Of a DNA stretch of 64,000 nt, positions 1-11,475 are shown in pieces. Source of the DNA: Melastoma dodecandrum (lineage: Eukaryota; Streptophyta; Magnoliopsida; Myrtales; Melastomataceae). Position 1 is the stretch's first letter. Each line of letters starts with the position of its first letter. Location of the stretch: contig JARUPY010000533.1 of the NCBI GenBank assembly GCA_029817715.1, positions 392,001 to 456,000 of the forward strand, written 5' to 3'. A model generated the notes under the pieces. That model was not told where the DNA came from. It worked only from the letters and a program-made list of their open reading frames with translations, and ran no database searches. The translations under genes were made by a program, and so were the position numbers.

Positions 1-1228
1 GATTCTGTTGGACGAACTGGGCTTTGGCCGGAGAATGCAGAAAAAGTTGGAAGTAGCGATGGGCTTAGGCCCGTAATTTGAATTGTTTCTCTACATATTT
101 GAGGAGGAAAGAGGACGAAGGGGATTTCCTTTCCTCTGCTCCGATCGTCCGGCGAAGGTTCGTCGATTTCTGGTGCGATTTTCAGCATGCTTTGGATTTG
201 ATGATGTTTCTAATACGAGTTGTCGTTGTTTGCGTGTTTTGTGGAAAGCGTCCTTGTGGTTATTTGCAAGGTCTTAGGGATTGATTGGCCTGAGCTCGTT
301 TTGAGGTCTCCTCGATCTCTGTAGTTGCGGAATCACTTATTCATGGTTGATGTATTTCTAGAGTTTATCAGCTTGCATGGTTCGTACTTTCACCTTGTTC
401 TCAAGAATTAAGTATTCAGGCTTGAGAGCTTCGGAATTGCAAACTGTGATGGTGTTGTGATTTTGGATCTTCTTAGTTATTTAATCAGGCGATTTCCGTG
501 TCTTTTCGGAGACTTAATTGTGGCTTTTTCCATTGCAATTATTCTGTTATTGTAGGCTTGTCGATCCTGACAACAATACTGCTAGGTGCTAATATTGATT
601 GTAGTTCCTATCCAATCGTTATAGCCGGTCCCTCTCGGGGGTATTGTTATTGATATCCTGCAATTTAACCTGAAAAACCATTTCCAGCAGTTGAAATAGC
701 ATAATTTTGGTGCATTGAGCAATTCGTTCCTTGATTTAGCGAAACCCCTTTATAAATCCCCCTAATAGGATGTAGGAAAGACTGGAGATACGAGAGGATT
801 TTGTCTTTCACCACCTTAGGTCTGATATAGTTACATTTACGCCCTCTCAAATTCCAATATCACCCCAAGAAAACCAAAATACGACAGAATAATAGTAATG
901 TGATTCGATAGAAAGTTAAGATTGGTAGTTTCAGGCATCATACTAAAATTTCTTGTTGGTGTCAGCCTTGTGTTATCATGGAGAAGATTCTGTTTTCAAC
1001 CAATGGCTGTTCTGTGTGGGTTTTTATTTTTTAGGATAGCGAAACTTGTGGAAAATGGAGTGCTTTATGGATATGTATGCCTGATTAATTTGTACCTAAT
1101 TTGCAGGTATAGCAATAAGAAAGTCCCATTGTTTCTGATGGAAAATTGAAGCTGATATCAGGAGTATTTTTCCAGGCAAGTAGGGGATGTTGCTCATCCA
1201 ATTGTGTTTTCTAAATTGAGGTTGCCCT
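1..1228 (+). other. Upstream and 5' leader of the PPR gene
   Basis: I see no convincing coding exon here. A polypyrimidine tract followed by TTTGCAG at about 1100-1106 looks like the 3' end of an intron in the leader, so the PPR transcript probably has a spliced 5' UTR beginning somewhere left of it. The matching donor cannot be picked with confidence. Open frames in the first 300 bases have no recognisable content. Confidence 0.4.
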
Positions 1229-2659
1229 ATGCTGTGCCCCTTAATCCCTAGGCTCAGATGTACCGCTTTATTACTTATCAAGCCGACAGGATCAAATTAT
1301 GCAAAACAAGTACATGCTCAGTTCATTGTCAATGGTCTCCTTTCATCCTTTTTCATCACCAAATTAATTGAACAGTACTGTGCCATTCCATCCAAAGTTA
1401 ACTTGGGCCATGCTGGGGTGCTAATTGAACAATCTCAGGAGTCAAAGGTACTCCTTTTCAACACTTACATTCGGTGTTCTCTCCCTAGAGATGCTTTGCG
1501 GGCATTCGCAGATTCAGTTTCCAAAGAAAATGTAGTTTTCGATGATTTAACGTACAACTTCCTTATTGGTGCTTGTGCTCGATGCTCCTCCTCGACAGCT
1601 ATAGTCTTTGCTAGACAAGTTCATGCACGCATAACGAGCCATGGTTTCATTCCCAGTATGTTAGTGCAAACGACATTGATACACTGTTATGCTAACAAGA
1701 TGGATATAAGCTCTGCAAGAAAGGTTTTTGATGAAATGATGGATAAAAGTCATATCACTTGGAATGCGCTGCTTGCCGGTTATTGTTCACAAAGGGAGAA
1801 ATTGAGTTTATGGCCCCATAATGCATTAATTTTGTTTAAAGAGATGCTAATGGATGCATCCAGAGTAAAACCAACTAACACCACTATGGTTTGTGTTCTT
1901 TCAGCAACTTCCAGATTAGGTCTGATTGAGACTGGTTACTGTGTGCATGCATATATCGAGAAAATGGTCAACTGTCCTGAAGCTGATGTGTTTATTGGCA
2001 CCGGTCTTATTGATATGTACTCAAAATGTGGATGTTTGGATGCTGCATTTTCAGTGTTCAATAGAATGAAAGTCAGGAATGTACTGACTTGGACAGCACT
2101 GGCCACTGGCCTGGCCAATAATGGAAGAGGCAAAGAGGCAATAGAGTTATTGGAAGTAATGAGATATCATGGTGTAAATCCCAATGCAGTGACCTTTAGC
2201 AGCTTGTTATCAGCTTGCTGTCACACTGGTCTGGTTGAAGAGGGTGTTCATTTGTTTAGTACGATGGAGACCAAGTTTGGAGTTATCCCACAAGTCCAAC
2301 ATTATGGTTGTGTTGTTGATCTCCTTGGGAGAGCTGGGTATCTGGAAGCAGCATATGATTTTGTGAAGAGCATGCCAGCAGAACCTGATGCCATCCTTTG
2401 GAGGAGTTTGTTGAGTGCATGCAATCTTCACGGGGATCTTAAAATGGCTGAGAAGGTAGGAAATTTGCTTCTTCAACGGGATTTGGTGCCTGATTCAGCT
2501 ATACACGACATGACTCAGGATTATATATCAATTTCTAATATATATGCTGCCGCTGGGAAGTGGAGCAATGTTGAGGATCTGAGAAAAGAGATGAAAAGGA
2601 AAGGAGGTTGCGCAAAACATGGAGGCAGTTCAGAACTAAGTGCAATGCAGTTGTACTAA
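1229..2659 (+). CDS. Pentatricopeptide repeat (PPR) protein, PLS/E type, organelle RNA editing factor-like
   Basis: Intronless 476-residue protein. It contains successive PPR units, visible as recurring stretches such as VQTTLIHCYANKMDISSARK, VFDEMMDKSHITWNALLAGY, GTGLIDMYSKCGCLDAAFSV and VTFSSLLSACCHTGLVEEG. A C-terminal E-type region with LLGRAGYLEAAYDFVKSMP, LWRSLLSACNLHGDLKMAEK and a terminal YISISNIYAAAGKWSNVEDL segment follows. No DYW deaminase domain is present. Proteins of this class bind organellar RNA, one repeat per base, and guide C-to-U editing or other RNA processing in mitochondria or plastids. The start gives a short Arg-containing N terminus compatible with a transit peptide. 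The overall layout resembles the Arabidopsis MEF20 type, but that match is from memory, so no symbol is given. Confidence 0.88.
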   Translation: MLCPLIPRLRCTALLLIKPTGSNYAKQVHAQFIVNGLLSSFFITKLIEQYCAIPSKVNLGHAGVLIEQSQESKVLLFNTYIRCSLPRDALRAFADSVSKENVVFDDLTYNFLIGACARCSSSTAIVFARQVHARITSHGFIPSMLVQTTLIHCYANKMDISSARKVFDEMMDKSHITWNALLAGYCSQREKLSLWPHNALILFKEMLMDASRVKPTNTTMVCVLSATSRLGLIETGYCVHAYIEKMVNCPEADVFIGTGLIDMYSKCGCLDAAFSVFNRMKVRNVLTWTALATGLANNGRGKEAIELLEVMRYHGVNPNAVTFSSLLSACCHTGLVEEGVHLFSTMETKFGVIPQVQHYGCVVDLLGRAGYLEAAYDFVKSMPAEPDAILWRSLLSACNLHGDLKMAEKVGNLLLQRDLVPDSAIHDMTQDYISISNIYAAAGKWSNVEDLRKEMKRKGGCAKHGGSSELSAMQLY

Positions 2660-4091
2660 TGGGGTTCCAAGCCTAGAAGTGGTTTGATGTCCTTTTCTGT
2701 TAGAATGACGCAGAGCGCAGAGACATCGGCAGGAAACTAGAACAACAGTAGCTAGTGAAGATCCTTCCTAAAGAAGTTGAGAAGGGTAAATTCGAATACT
2801 GGTTTACGGAGCAGACTCCATCTGGCGTGCGTGCCGTATTGGAAAGCATAGTATTTTCGCTATTGAGTGTTGCATAGATCTTGATCACTGGGCATTGGCT
2901 TTGCCGCAAGTCTTCCCTGCTACAAAGCTGCACGAAAGAATCTGCATCCCTTTTCGTTGTCGCGTTTCTCTCTTCTCGATTCCTGCAGCACTAATTCATT
3001 CTCATTGCAGTGAGAGTTGTGTCCCCACTGAAGCAGAAGATGGCATACGATGTCCCTGTACGAATGTCTCTGACAGTCAGCATCCAGCTGAAAGGAAGAA
3101 GCCTGGCCGACATAAAAGTAAGTGATAGAGATTCATGATGATCCATCCATCCATCATGTTAATTTGGTGTCCCTGTTTGGTACACACTCAATTGATATTC
3201 CTTTGCTTTTTGGACACCACCCCCAGATATCATTACTCCTCCACACGAGCCCCCCCGGAATCATATGATCACACCCCTCCCCAAAAAGTAAACAGTAATG
3301 GCTCCTAACTCTTCACCTTGCTTCTCCGGTCTCCATTTACAGAACCCTGCAAGACCAAGTTAAGGCAACGGGGGAGGGTCAGGGCAGAAGGTAAAGAGTT
3401 TCGATTTTGGTCTCGGTCTTGTTGGTTTTGCGTATACTCATCATTTTCTTTTGGGGAGTTTGTGTGCATAATTTTCCTTTTTGACAAAAGAGGGGGGGCA
3501 GGGGATCATTGTCATTGATTTTGCCTTTTTGCCTTTGACGTTGCGGGGGCCCAACCCCTACACAAATCCCGATTTCTCCTCCTCCTCATCCTCGTCGTCG
3601 TGCTCATGGTGGGTTTTGTTTAGAAGTAGCTAATCCATTTTGGCCTCTTTTTAATCTTTTGGCAATTTTTTGGTTTCTGGGAAATAAACGAAATTGGAAA
3701 TGGGGAGAGACGTGCGGGCAAATGATAACACTAATTCAATGTTCAGCCAAGAAAAACTTGTATGTTGTTTCGTGGGTCAAGCGAACTTCTTTTCTAATCA
3801 ATCATAGCACACGCACGTATTAATTTCGTTTCATTTCATCATTAAAACACGGTGGTAATAATGCGACACACACGAGGAATTATGGGTTTTCTCACAGACA
3901 ACAACAACAACACACGGAGGTAGAAAGGAAGAGTTGGGGGGGCGGTGGAAATAAAATAAAGGGGTTCCAGAAAATGGAGGAAACCGAAACGGAGGTTTGA
4001 GTGCAAGCAAGGACGGGGTCGGTCGGATGCGTTGGTTGGCTTTGGGGGTAGTTGCGGCGACTGCTGCTGCAGATTGGAGGATTCCTTCGCT
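2660..4091 (+). other. PPR 3' region and LCR promoter/5' leader
   Basis: No coding exon is supported between the PPR stop and the first LCR coding exon. The segment from about 3540 contains pyrimidine-rich sequence and a G+C-richer block at 3880-4090 typical of a plant 5' UTR. The last in-frame stop before the LCR start codon is a TGA at about 3996, so the ATG at 4092 is the first available start in that frame. Confidence 0.4.
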
Positions 4092-6969
4092 ATGCTGAGG
4101 CAGTTGCTCCGGGAGTTGTGCCACCTTGAATCCCACTACAGTTGCTCCCGTTCTCCTCCAAGCGATCCAAGGTTTGATTCCCTGGGCGGCCTTTGAATCG
4201 GTTCCTCCTCCTGTTTTATGGTGTTTTTTTTTTTTATTCTTTTCTCTTTCTCTCTTTTTGGGGTGAGCGTTTTTCTGGCAAAGGATTTGTGATATGGCGG
4301 TGAAGATCTTTCTTTTTCTTTTCCATGAGGTCTGGAGATATATATTTTTTTATTACTGCTACTAGAAAAGGTTGGCGGTGAAGATCTTTCTTTTTTTTTT
4401 TGTTTCAATTGGTGATTCTGCGTGTTGGGTCGTTTCAATTCCTTCGAGACGACCTTTGTTTGGTGATTTTATGTGGGAAGTGATTTGCCGCTGTTAAGGA
4501 TGATGAGTTAGGCCCATGGTCCGCAGTTTGATTTTTATCTGCTTGCGACAAACCTTTTTCCCGTGAAAAGAAGAAGAAAGGTTTTTGGTCTTTGCAGAAC
4601 TACAATCCTTGTTGATATCACATCGACTGCACTGCTTCAGATTCTGTTGGGTGTATTGTCCTCGTTTTTGTGTTGATTTCTTCAAAGAATTGTTGTTCTG
4701 TTGGATTACGAGAAACATAAATCAAGACTGGAATCGACACATTGTCAATGTGTTGTTGTAAGCCATTCTTTCTGTCATTGGGTAGCTAGGTATGATCATG
4801 GGCACCCTTCCATGGTTTCATGGCAAGAAATGATGGCGAGTTTGTCTTCTCTATGTCAATTGCATCTGGGTTCGATGATGAAATGTTCATGTTCTTTAGG
4901 GTGTGAGCCATACTTAAGTTTTAGGTAGATGTTTTTGTTTTTCCTCAACTATGTATTGGTCTGGAAGGTAGGTTCTTCTGAGCTTGTCTTGAAATGGGTA
5001 ATGAGGCTTTTGCAGTTTCTGCAACCCAAGCACAGCTTCACTGGCTAGAAATGACCTGTATTTATCCCTTTCTCTTTTGTGAAGTAGCAATTGCTTGGAT
5101 AGATGTATGCAGCATAGTGTAAACGAATACTACCTGCCGACCTCCTAAACATTGGGATTCTGTTGCCAAGAGTTAAAAAAATCAAGGAAGAAATTGCTCA
5201 ATATATGTCCAAAATTACAACCGAACCTTTCGAAAGTAACAACATTACCTTTAAAGATTCTATTGTTTCTTTCAAGGCACATCCACCAAAATAGAAAGAG
5301 GCTACCTGTTCCAAACCTTTTCTGCCAATAAAACATGCCCTGTTTGCAAAGCTGTGATGTAGAAGTTCTCAATGGTTTTGCAAATTCACATGTATTTGTC
5401 CCAAACTCAAACTCGGGACTTCCTTTCTTAGTTTAATGCGTGTTAACGCTTGAATCGGAATTTATCCATGCTGGACTCTCTCAGGTGAGTCAGACCGTTG
5501 CACTTACTCTCTAATTTGGTCTGCATCACCTGTACTGGCCATCATATGAGGGGGTAATACTGATGATAAATATTATTTTCCATTCATGCATGAATTTAGA
5601 ATGCAATTGGTTTCACCACTGCTCTATTCAAACAGAGTCATTCTGGAAATGATGTGTAAAATTTCCTTGGTTTTTGCTGTGTTTAAATAGAAGACTTAAG
5701 CTGGCTGAGATATCTGCTTTATGATATACTCTCTGCAGATGGTCCTTCTCTGACATAAATGAACTTACACCAGAGTATTGTGATGCTATAATGGCGGCTG
5801 GGAAATCAAAAGGCTTGGATTCTTGCAAGCCTCCACCTTCAAAGAAGTCTAAAAAGGAGCGTAATCAGCGTAAAGTCAACGAAAATGTCAGTTCAGATGA
5901 GATATTGGGACAAATATGGAAAGAATTCCCAGAAGACCTTTTTGAGGCTGTCATAGCGAGGCTACCTGTCTCAACTGTTTTCCGTTTTCGTACAGTCTGT
6001 CGGAAATGGAACTCTATGCTTCATTCTCAGACTTTCTCTGAGCAGTGTTCCCAGGTTCAACAAAGGTATCCCTGGTTTTTCACCATTACACATGATAACT
6101 TCAGTTATGGGGTGATGTACGATCCTTCCTCAAAGAAATGGCATCATCCCACTATTTCTTTCTTACCTATGAAGATAATCGCATTGCCGGTTGCTTCAGC
6201 CGGTGGTCTGGTATGCTTTGTTGACATTGGTCATCGGAATTTCTTTGTGTGCAACCCTTTGACTCGGTCTTTCAAGGAACTTCCAGCTAGATCAGTCAGA
6301 GTATGGTCCCAAGTCGCTGTAGGAATGATTCTTGATGAGAGTTCGCCAAAAGCAGGCTACAAAATAATGTGGTTGGGCTGTGATGGTGAGTGTGGAGTTT
6401 ACGACTCAGTCAAGAATGCATGGTTTCGTCCAGGTAATATGCCCCCCCACATCAGGCTTCCATTATCTCTTAACTTCAAGTCGCAGGCCGTCTCCATCGG
6501 CAGCCGGCTCTACTTCATGCGGGCAGATCCTGAAGGGATCATCTCATACGATATGTCCACCGGGACATGGAAGCAGTTCATAATACCATCCCCGCCACTT
6601 GTGGCCGACCACGCACTCGCTGTGTGCGAAGGAAGGATCATGATGGTGGGTCTGTTGAGTAAGAATGCCGCCACGTGCGTTTGCATATGGGAGTTGCAGA
6701 GGATGACTCTCTTGTGGAAGGAGGTTGACAGAATGCCAAATATATGGAGCGTGGAATTTTACGGGCGGCACATCAAGATGACATGTTTGGGCAACAAGGG
6801 TCTGCTCATGTTGCTGTTGAGGTCCAGGCAGATGAATAGGGTCATCATGTATGATGCATCTAAGAGGGAATGGACGAAGGTGCCCACATGCACTGTTCCA
6901 TACAGTCGGAAGAGACAGTGGTTAGCATGCGGCACAGCTTTCCATCCATGTGCGACTGCAGTAGCCTGA
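4092..6969 (+). CDS. LCR: F-box protein LCR/FBX6 (LEAF CURLING RESPONSIVENESS)
   Basis: Two coding exons, 4092-4171 and 5739-6969 (intron 1567 bp, donor AG|GTTTGA, acceptor CTGCAG, phase 2), give 436 residues. The upstream exon supplies MLRQLLRELCHLES. The join continues into WSFSDINELTPEYCDAI and a basic KKSKKERNQRK stretch. The F-box spans about residues 84-121 (EFPEDLFEAVIARLP, FRTVCRKWNS), followed by kelch-like/FBA repeats with LPVASAGGLVCFVDIGHRNF and NAATCVCIWELQRMTLLWK. F-box proteins are the substrate receptors of SCF ubiquitin ligases. In Arabidopsis, LCR acts in leaf shape and stem-cell maintenance and is repressed by miR394, whose site is kept here. Taking only the long second exon from its internal ATG at 5791 would drop 44 conserved residues. 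The gene converges on RAMP4. Confidence 0.93.
6720..6739 (+). promoter_or_regulatory. miR394 target site in LCR coding sequence
   Basis: The sequence GGAGGTTGACAGAATGCCAA differs at one position from the perfect complement of the conserved miR394. It lies in the codons for EVDRMPN, about residues 354-360 of LCR, where the site sits in known LCR genes. miR394 cleavage limits LCR expression. Pairing was judged by eye against the remembered miRNA sequence. Confidence 0.93.
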
Positions 6970-7495
6970 ATTGATGGTAGTCTTAGTCATGGATCAGGTA
7001 TACAGAAGAGCTCGACTGGCGAGTCCTTTATTTTTCCCGTGTACAGTTTGAGCTCAATTCTAGGGGAATAAAGAATAATCTTCGTCTGGGTTTTAGATTC
7101 ATGTTGTTGCCTTACATTTTAAGAACCCTTTTTCACAAGGAGCTTTGGAGTTGGAGCACCTTATTTTGGAGAAGTTTACATCATATATATTATGTGGACA
7201 TCTAGGATCATAAAAATCGAAAATGCAAGTAGCAGATGATATGAGGAAGGATTAAAGGTGCATGGCCATGCTTCGAATTCGTCAACATATTATCCTTGTG
7301 GTTAGTCTCAGGGCAGGAAACAGGAAGTGAAGAGGCAAGCTGCTATTCAGACAGAGAGAGGACTGTTTACAAGTGAAAAATGACTAGCAGGGATGTATAC
7401 ATGGGACGGTAAAGACCTTAAGGTTGGTCCAAATGCTGTAAATCGGCAACATGCCAAACCCCGAAAAAGAAAGGTCTCGCAAGGATCATCCTCCT
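6970..7495. other. Convergent 3' ends of LCR and RAMP4
   Basis: Between the LCR stop and the RAMP4 stop on the opposite strand. There are no open frames of note. An AATAAAGAATAA stretch near 7066-7078 is a plausible polyadenylation signal for LCR. The two 3' UTRs must be close together or overlap. Confidence 0.45.
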
Positions 7496-8105
7496 CTAAG
7501 CCATTCCCCCGCTCGTTGCTGTCCTAATGATCTGGAAGAGAGCTGCGGACGAATAACAGTTATTTCTCTGCAAGTCAACGTAACTCGAAACTGACATTAG
7601 ACTAAGAACATCAAGGAAGAGAAGATCACTCACATGAGCCAATGACAACAAATACAAAGAATCCGAGCAAAACAGGGCCGACCGGATAATCCTTCGACTT
7701 CTTGGCGGTAGTCTCTGGCACAGCTCCTCTCTTCGTTATGTTCTTCTCGAACCTATCCACCTTCTTATCCGCAAAGCGCCTGGATGTGGTCTGCAGTAAA
7801 ACACCAATAACATTCAGAAGCCTCTCAACGCAATTCCGTTTCTCAACATTCATCCGCATTCAATACCACAGCATCAAAAGAAGGAAGAGGAAAAAAAAAC
7901 TCGTAACAAAAAAAAAAATCTCTTCACAACCTATTGCAGATCATCAATTTGCCCCCCATCCATCCGAAAAGTTCACCACAAACCGTACACCTAATCCCAA
8001 GCCTACAAAAATCTCGATCCTAACTCCGATCTACATCCAACAGACACATTCCGGCAGCAAATGCTACGGAATGCGAGATCAAAGAAACAAATCGCGAATT
8101 ACCAT
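7496..8105 (-). CDS. RAMP4: RAMP4/SERP family ER translocon-associated protein
   Basis: Three coding exons on the minus strand: 8103-8105 (only the ATG, followed by the donor GTAATT), 7634-7790 and 7496-7542. Together they encode 68 residues, the family's usual length. The protein starts MTTSRRFADKKVDRFEKNIT, continues KRGAVPETTAKKSKDYPVGP and ends with one membrane span (VLLGFFVFVVIGSSLFQII) and RTATSGGMA. All joins keep phase. Members are tail-anchored proteins of the ER membrane next to the Sec61 translocon and stabilise nascent membrane proteins under stress. A TATA-like box lies about 145 bp upstream of the ATG. In Arabidopsis, RAMP4 genes flank LCR, and the same adjacency is seen here. 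Confidence 0.95.
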
Positions 8106-8247
8106 CGTTGCGAGACAATACGGATCGGGAGGAGACGAATTCAGTTCGAAAAGAAGGTCAGGGTCGTGGTTGTCGTGATCACAACTCTTCCCTTCTCGTG
8201 TCACCTGATCTCCAACCCGAGGTGAATCCTATCGAGAGGGAAATCCT

Positions 8248-8257
8248 TATTTATATA
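8248..8257 (-). promoter_or_regulatory. TATA-like box for RAMP4
   Basis: On the minus strand this reads TATATAAATA, about 145 bp upstream of the RAMP4 ATG. That is a reasonable distance for a core promoter with a short 5' UTR. It is a motif match only. Confidence 0.5.
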
Positions 8258-9168
8258 GGAAGGAGGGATCGGTGTCGACGGCGTCAAAAGAGTCACGGCG
8301 CGTTCGTCGCTGCCGTCCCCTGATTTGGTTGAAAGAAATAGACATGGACACGTGTCCTGTTCCTAGTGGACATTTACTTCTGGCAAAACGGTAATTTCGA
8401 GACGCCTTTGGTTTTTTTTGGGAAACTATTCGACTCTTAACTGTAAATGACTAATTATTTCTTCCTTCTTCACGGCCTTTTGACTCCGTAAGTTGTCGTC
8501 CTGACAACTTAGTCGGGTTAGTGCGGTGAGTCGAATATAATGCACATTAATGCTTGCATAAGCATAACAGACCTACTTATTCTTTCTTTCGGACAGACAA
8601 AATTGGATTCCTTACCGAAAGATTTTTAATGTTCAACTGGGAAACAGAATAGAGGAGTTGGCACCCGTTCAACGCGTCTTAATGTACATCCCATCGTGAA
8701 AACTAACACCTTTCCCCCACTAAATGCCCACAACCAAGACCTCTTTCCTCAAATCACGTCCAAAAGACCATGAAATAGCAGAGCGGTGTTGCCTTCGCGA
8801 CGACGAAATAGCAGCGCAGGACTAATCAAGACTATGCCTTCTTCTAAGTCCCAGGAAAATTGCAGCAAAAAAAATCGTCCATCATTTCCAGCTCAACTTG
8901 AATGTACAGCTAAAGATTCGGCCCGCAAGAGGACATCAACCTATACTCGATCTTATCTACTTGAAGAGCATTGAGACGGACCTCGAGAATGTTGGCATCC
9001 AATGGTTCAGAGAAACACAGCCTTCTAAAGCTATCTCCTAATTCCAGCTGATCAATGTGCGGGGATAATATTCTCAATTAACACCAGCCATCTAATGTCA
9101 AAAGCGGATGCATTCGATTTTGAAGACCAAGGTTGAATGCCTGCTACCACGAATCAGATTGGTTACCT
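8258..9168. other. Gap between RAMP4 promoter and DnaJ gene 3' end
   Basis: No gene is recognised. Short open frames at 8786-8974 have no family features. The right part probably includes the 3' UTR of the J-domain gene, which ends at 9169. Confidence 0.4.
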
Positions 9169-11475
9169 TTATCGAGGATTCTCGACCATATTCACCTCCT
9201 CGGGTTTTGGTAAGACAGGTTTGAAGTTTGTTGCACTGTCGACAGATTGATCTTCATCAACCATCCCATTCTGCTCGTTGGCTTTGTCTTCCTCCTTGGC
9301 GTCGAATATAATGTCCAGAAGTTCCAGAGGGGTGGCAGCTGGGTCGAGCTCACGACATCCCTTCGGAGCATTTGCACCTTCTAGACCAGTGAGTAAAAAA
9401 GAAGGTACGTGATGAGAAAAACGGAACATCTCTTCTCTAGGAATCCTCCTCACTTGGCCTATGTCCAGATGCCGGTGAAACACAGTCTTGAAACCGGCAA
9501 CTTTCACCAAGGGCACGATCAACACTCCTTCCTCCTCATCGTAGTCTTCGAGCACCTCCACCATATCATAGCAATGTATGGTGTCATCCGCCGTCAGCTC
9601 GTTCCACTCTGGGGACCAATTCCTATAGAGAGCCCAAACGTCACCCTTTCTCGGATATATACAAATTACACCTCTGACACCTTTGGTCCACCTAACTCTA
9701 TGAGAAAACGAATTCAGCGATCTGTTGATCTCGTGTTTCCCAACTCTAAATTCGCCACAGGTTTTGGAGAAACCAGAAGTCACCCAGTTCATAGGCCCAA
9801 GCTCATTGTTCGTCTTTGAGTTGAGCCAGCTAATCCTCACCTTGAATGGATTGGAAGATATCACATCATGAACCAGGGCATAATAACGAGGCATCCCATC
9901 ATCGTTATCATATGCTGCCCAAACTTGTTCTGCCCCAAATGACTTCTCAGACCGATCCTTGTCGAAGTCATGAAAATCAGGGTCGGGCACGTTCATTATC
10001 AGCGAATCCAGGTTTTCGGCACTTGTATCATCATCAACTGCGCCTGCTGACCCCTCCACAACATCATTGACAGCTATCGCTTCACCGTCCCTACATTCTC
10101 TCGACTCATCTCCATTGTTAGCATTTTCTACAACAGAAACTTTCTTTACCTTCTCAATTCCCGTGCCACTCTCATTCCTATCCTCTTTATCAGTACCTTT
10201 AGGAACCGATGACGATCTCCACTCGCCTAATTTTTTGCCTATCTCCTCCCTAGCCTTCTTCATAAGCATGCTTTGGAGGTCAAGGGAAGAGACTTCTCTT
10301 GGGGCTGCTGGATTAGATATTCCACTACTTTGCAAATGTTCAGAAGTTGATGGCTGAGATGCCGGCGGACAACTTACCCCAGCCAGTCCACTTTCTCTCA
10401 TGTAGCTACTACCGTTCATGTCATCCGTGTCCCTTCTTCTCTTGTTAACCCCATATGGTTGACCACTATATTGTATGCCGCCACTCCTTTTAGAAGAAGC
10501 AGTCTTTCTTCGGATCGCCTCCTCTCTCTTCGTCGCAGCTTGAGCCTCCTCTCTCTCCCTCTTCACTTTCTCATATGCCTGCTGCACCACAGTCGCTGCT
10601 TGTGCAGCAGAACTGGCACCGTTTCTGGAGAAGGCACCCCTGCTAAAGTTTGTCTGAGCATACGAGTCATGACCAATGGATGTTCCCATGCTCATAGAAG
10701 CTCCGCGATTCCTCCCCGTGTTGTCAACATCAGGATGATGATTAGCTGCATGCTGTTGCTGAGAAAAGTTCCATGCCGTCGATGACCTGGTGACATTAGA
10801 CACAGGAGGAGCGATTTCTATAGCGAAAAAGGGTTTCTGACAATTAGGGCATAGAAGGTTGTGATTCAGGTAGACTCTGAGATATTCGTACTGCATTTTG
10901 CACCGGTGGCAGACAGTCCAAAATGTTCTCTGTTTAGTTTTCTGAGAAGACTGCTTAGGATGGTAATTACTCTTGTGATTCTTCGTGTTGGGAACTGTAC
11001 TTTTACCAAAACCATTAGTCCTTGGAGGAGGAACAGATGAATTCCCAACATTTGAGGTTGCAGCCTTACAAAAAACATTCTGATTCCTCTTCCGGTCATA
11101 GGCTACTCGTTTTTCTCGATCCGATAAAAGACTCCATGCTTCTGAAACATACTTGAATGCACCCTCAGCCCCAACAGATTTATTCTTATCAGGGTGGAGC
11201 ATCAAAGCCAGTCTCCTGTATTGCTTCCTCACTGTCTCATCATCTGCACTTGCACCCACACCTAATATGCCGTACCAATCTGACTCACCAAATATTTTAT
11301 TCTCTGCTGAGATGTACACATCCAGCGTGGCAATCATCTGGGAAATCCCTTCAAGCCCCGGATATAAACTTTGGGCTTTTAGAGCAAACTTCTTTGCACC
11401 TGCCATGTCCTTGGCTAAAAACTTCTTCTCCGCAATTTCTCTAGCTCTGGTGGCTTCATCTTTATTGCACTCCAT
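9169..11475 (-). CDS. J-domain protein with DUF3444 (plant-specific DnaJ family)
   Basis: Single coding exon of 768 residues from the ATG at 11475 (MECNKDEATRAREIAEKKF, the family's normal start). The frame is open 21 codons further upstream, but that extension looks like leader. The N-terminal region is followed by a J domain at about residues 66-130 (DWYGILGVGASADDETVRKQ, with the HPD motif in LMLHPDKNK). A CxxC...CxxC zinc-ribbon-like block around 185-225 follows (TVCHRCK, LLCPNCQKPF). Next come low-complexity charged sequence and a C-terminal DUF3444 domain at about 525-730 (AEQVWAAYDNDDGMPRYYA, GDVWALYRNWSPEW). The HPD motif implies stimulation of Hsp70 ATPase. The substrate of this plant family is not established. 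It diverges from NTF2 on the right. Confidence 0.93.
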   Translation of the reverse strand: MECNKDEATRAREIAEKKFLAKDMAGAKKFALKAQSLYPGLEGISQMIATLDVYISAENKIFGESDWYGILGVGASADDETVRKQYRRLALMLHPDKNKSVGAEGAFKYVSEAWSLLSDREKRVAYDRKRNQNVFCKAATSNVGNSSVPPPRTNGFGKSTVPNTKNHKSNYHPKQSSQKTKQRTFWTVCHRCKMQYEYLRVYLNHNLLCPNCQKPFFAIEIAPPVSNVTRSSTAWNFSQQQHAANHHPDVDNTGRNRGASMSMGTSIGHDSYAQTNFSRGAFSRNGASSAAQAATVVQQAYEKVKREREEAQAATKREEAIRRKTASSKRSGGIQYSGQPYGVNKRRRDTDDMNGSSYMRESGLAGVSCPPASQPSTSEHLQSSGISNPAAPREVSSLDLQSMLMKKAREEIGKKLGEWRSSSVPKGTDKEDRNESGTGIEKVKKVSVVENANNGDESRECRDGEAIAVNDVVEGSAGAVDDDTSAENLDSLIMNVPDPDFHDFDKDRSEKSFGAEQVWAAYDNDDGMPRYYALVHDVISSNPFKVRISWLNSKTNNELGPMNWVTSGFSKTCGEFRVGKHEINRSLNSFSHRVRWTKGVRGVICIYPRKGDVWALYRNWSPEWNELTADDTIHCYDMVEVLEDYDEEEGVLIVPLVKVAGFKTVFHRHLDIGQVRRIPREEMFRFSHHVPSFLLTGLEGANAPKGCRELDPAATPLELLDIIFDAKEEDKANEQNGMVDEDQSVDSATNFKPVLPKPEEVNMVENPR

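Noticed and set aside
3831..4438. Two adjoining minus-strand open frames of about 100 codons upstream of LCR
   Set aside because: Low-complexity Lys/Pro/Ser composition, antisense to the LCR leader and first exon, with no family features.
7702..8178. 158-codon plus-strand frame opposite RAMP4
   Set aside because: It is the antisense shadow of RAMP4 exon 2, its intron and leader. The minus-strand reading gives a complete conserved protein.
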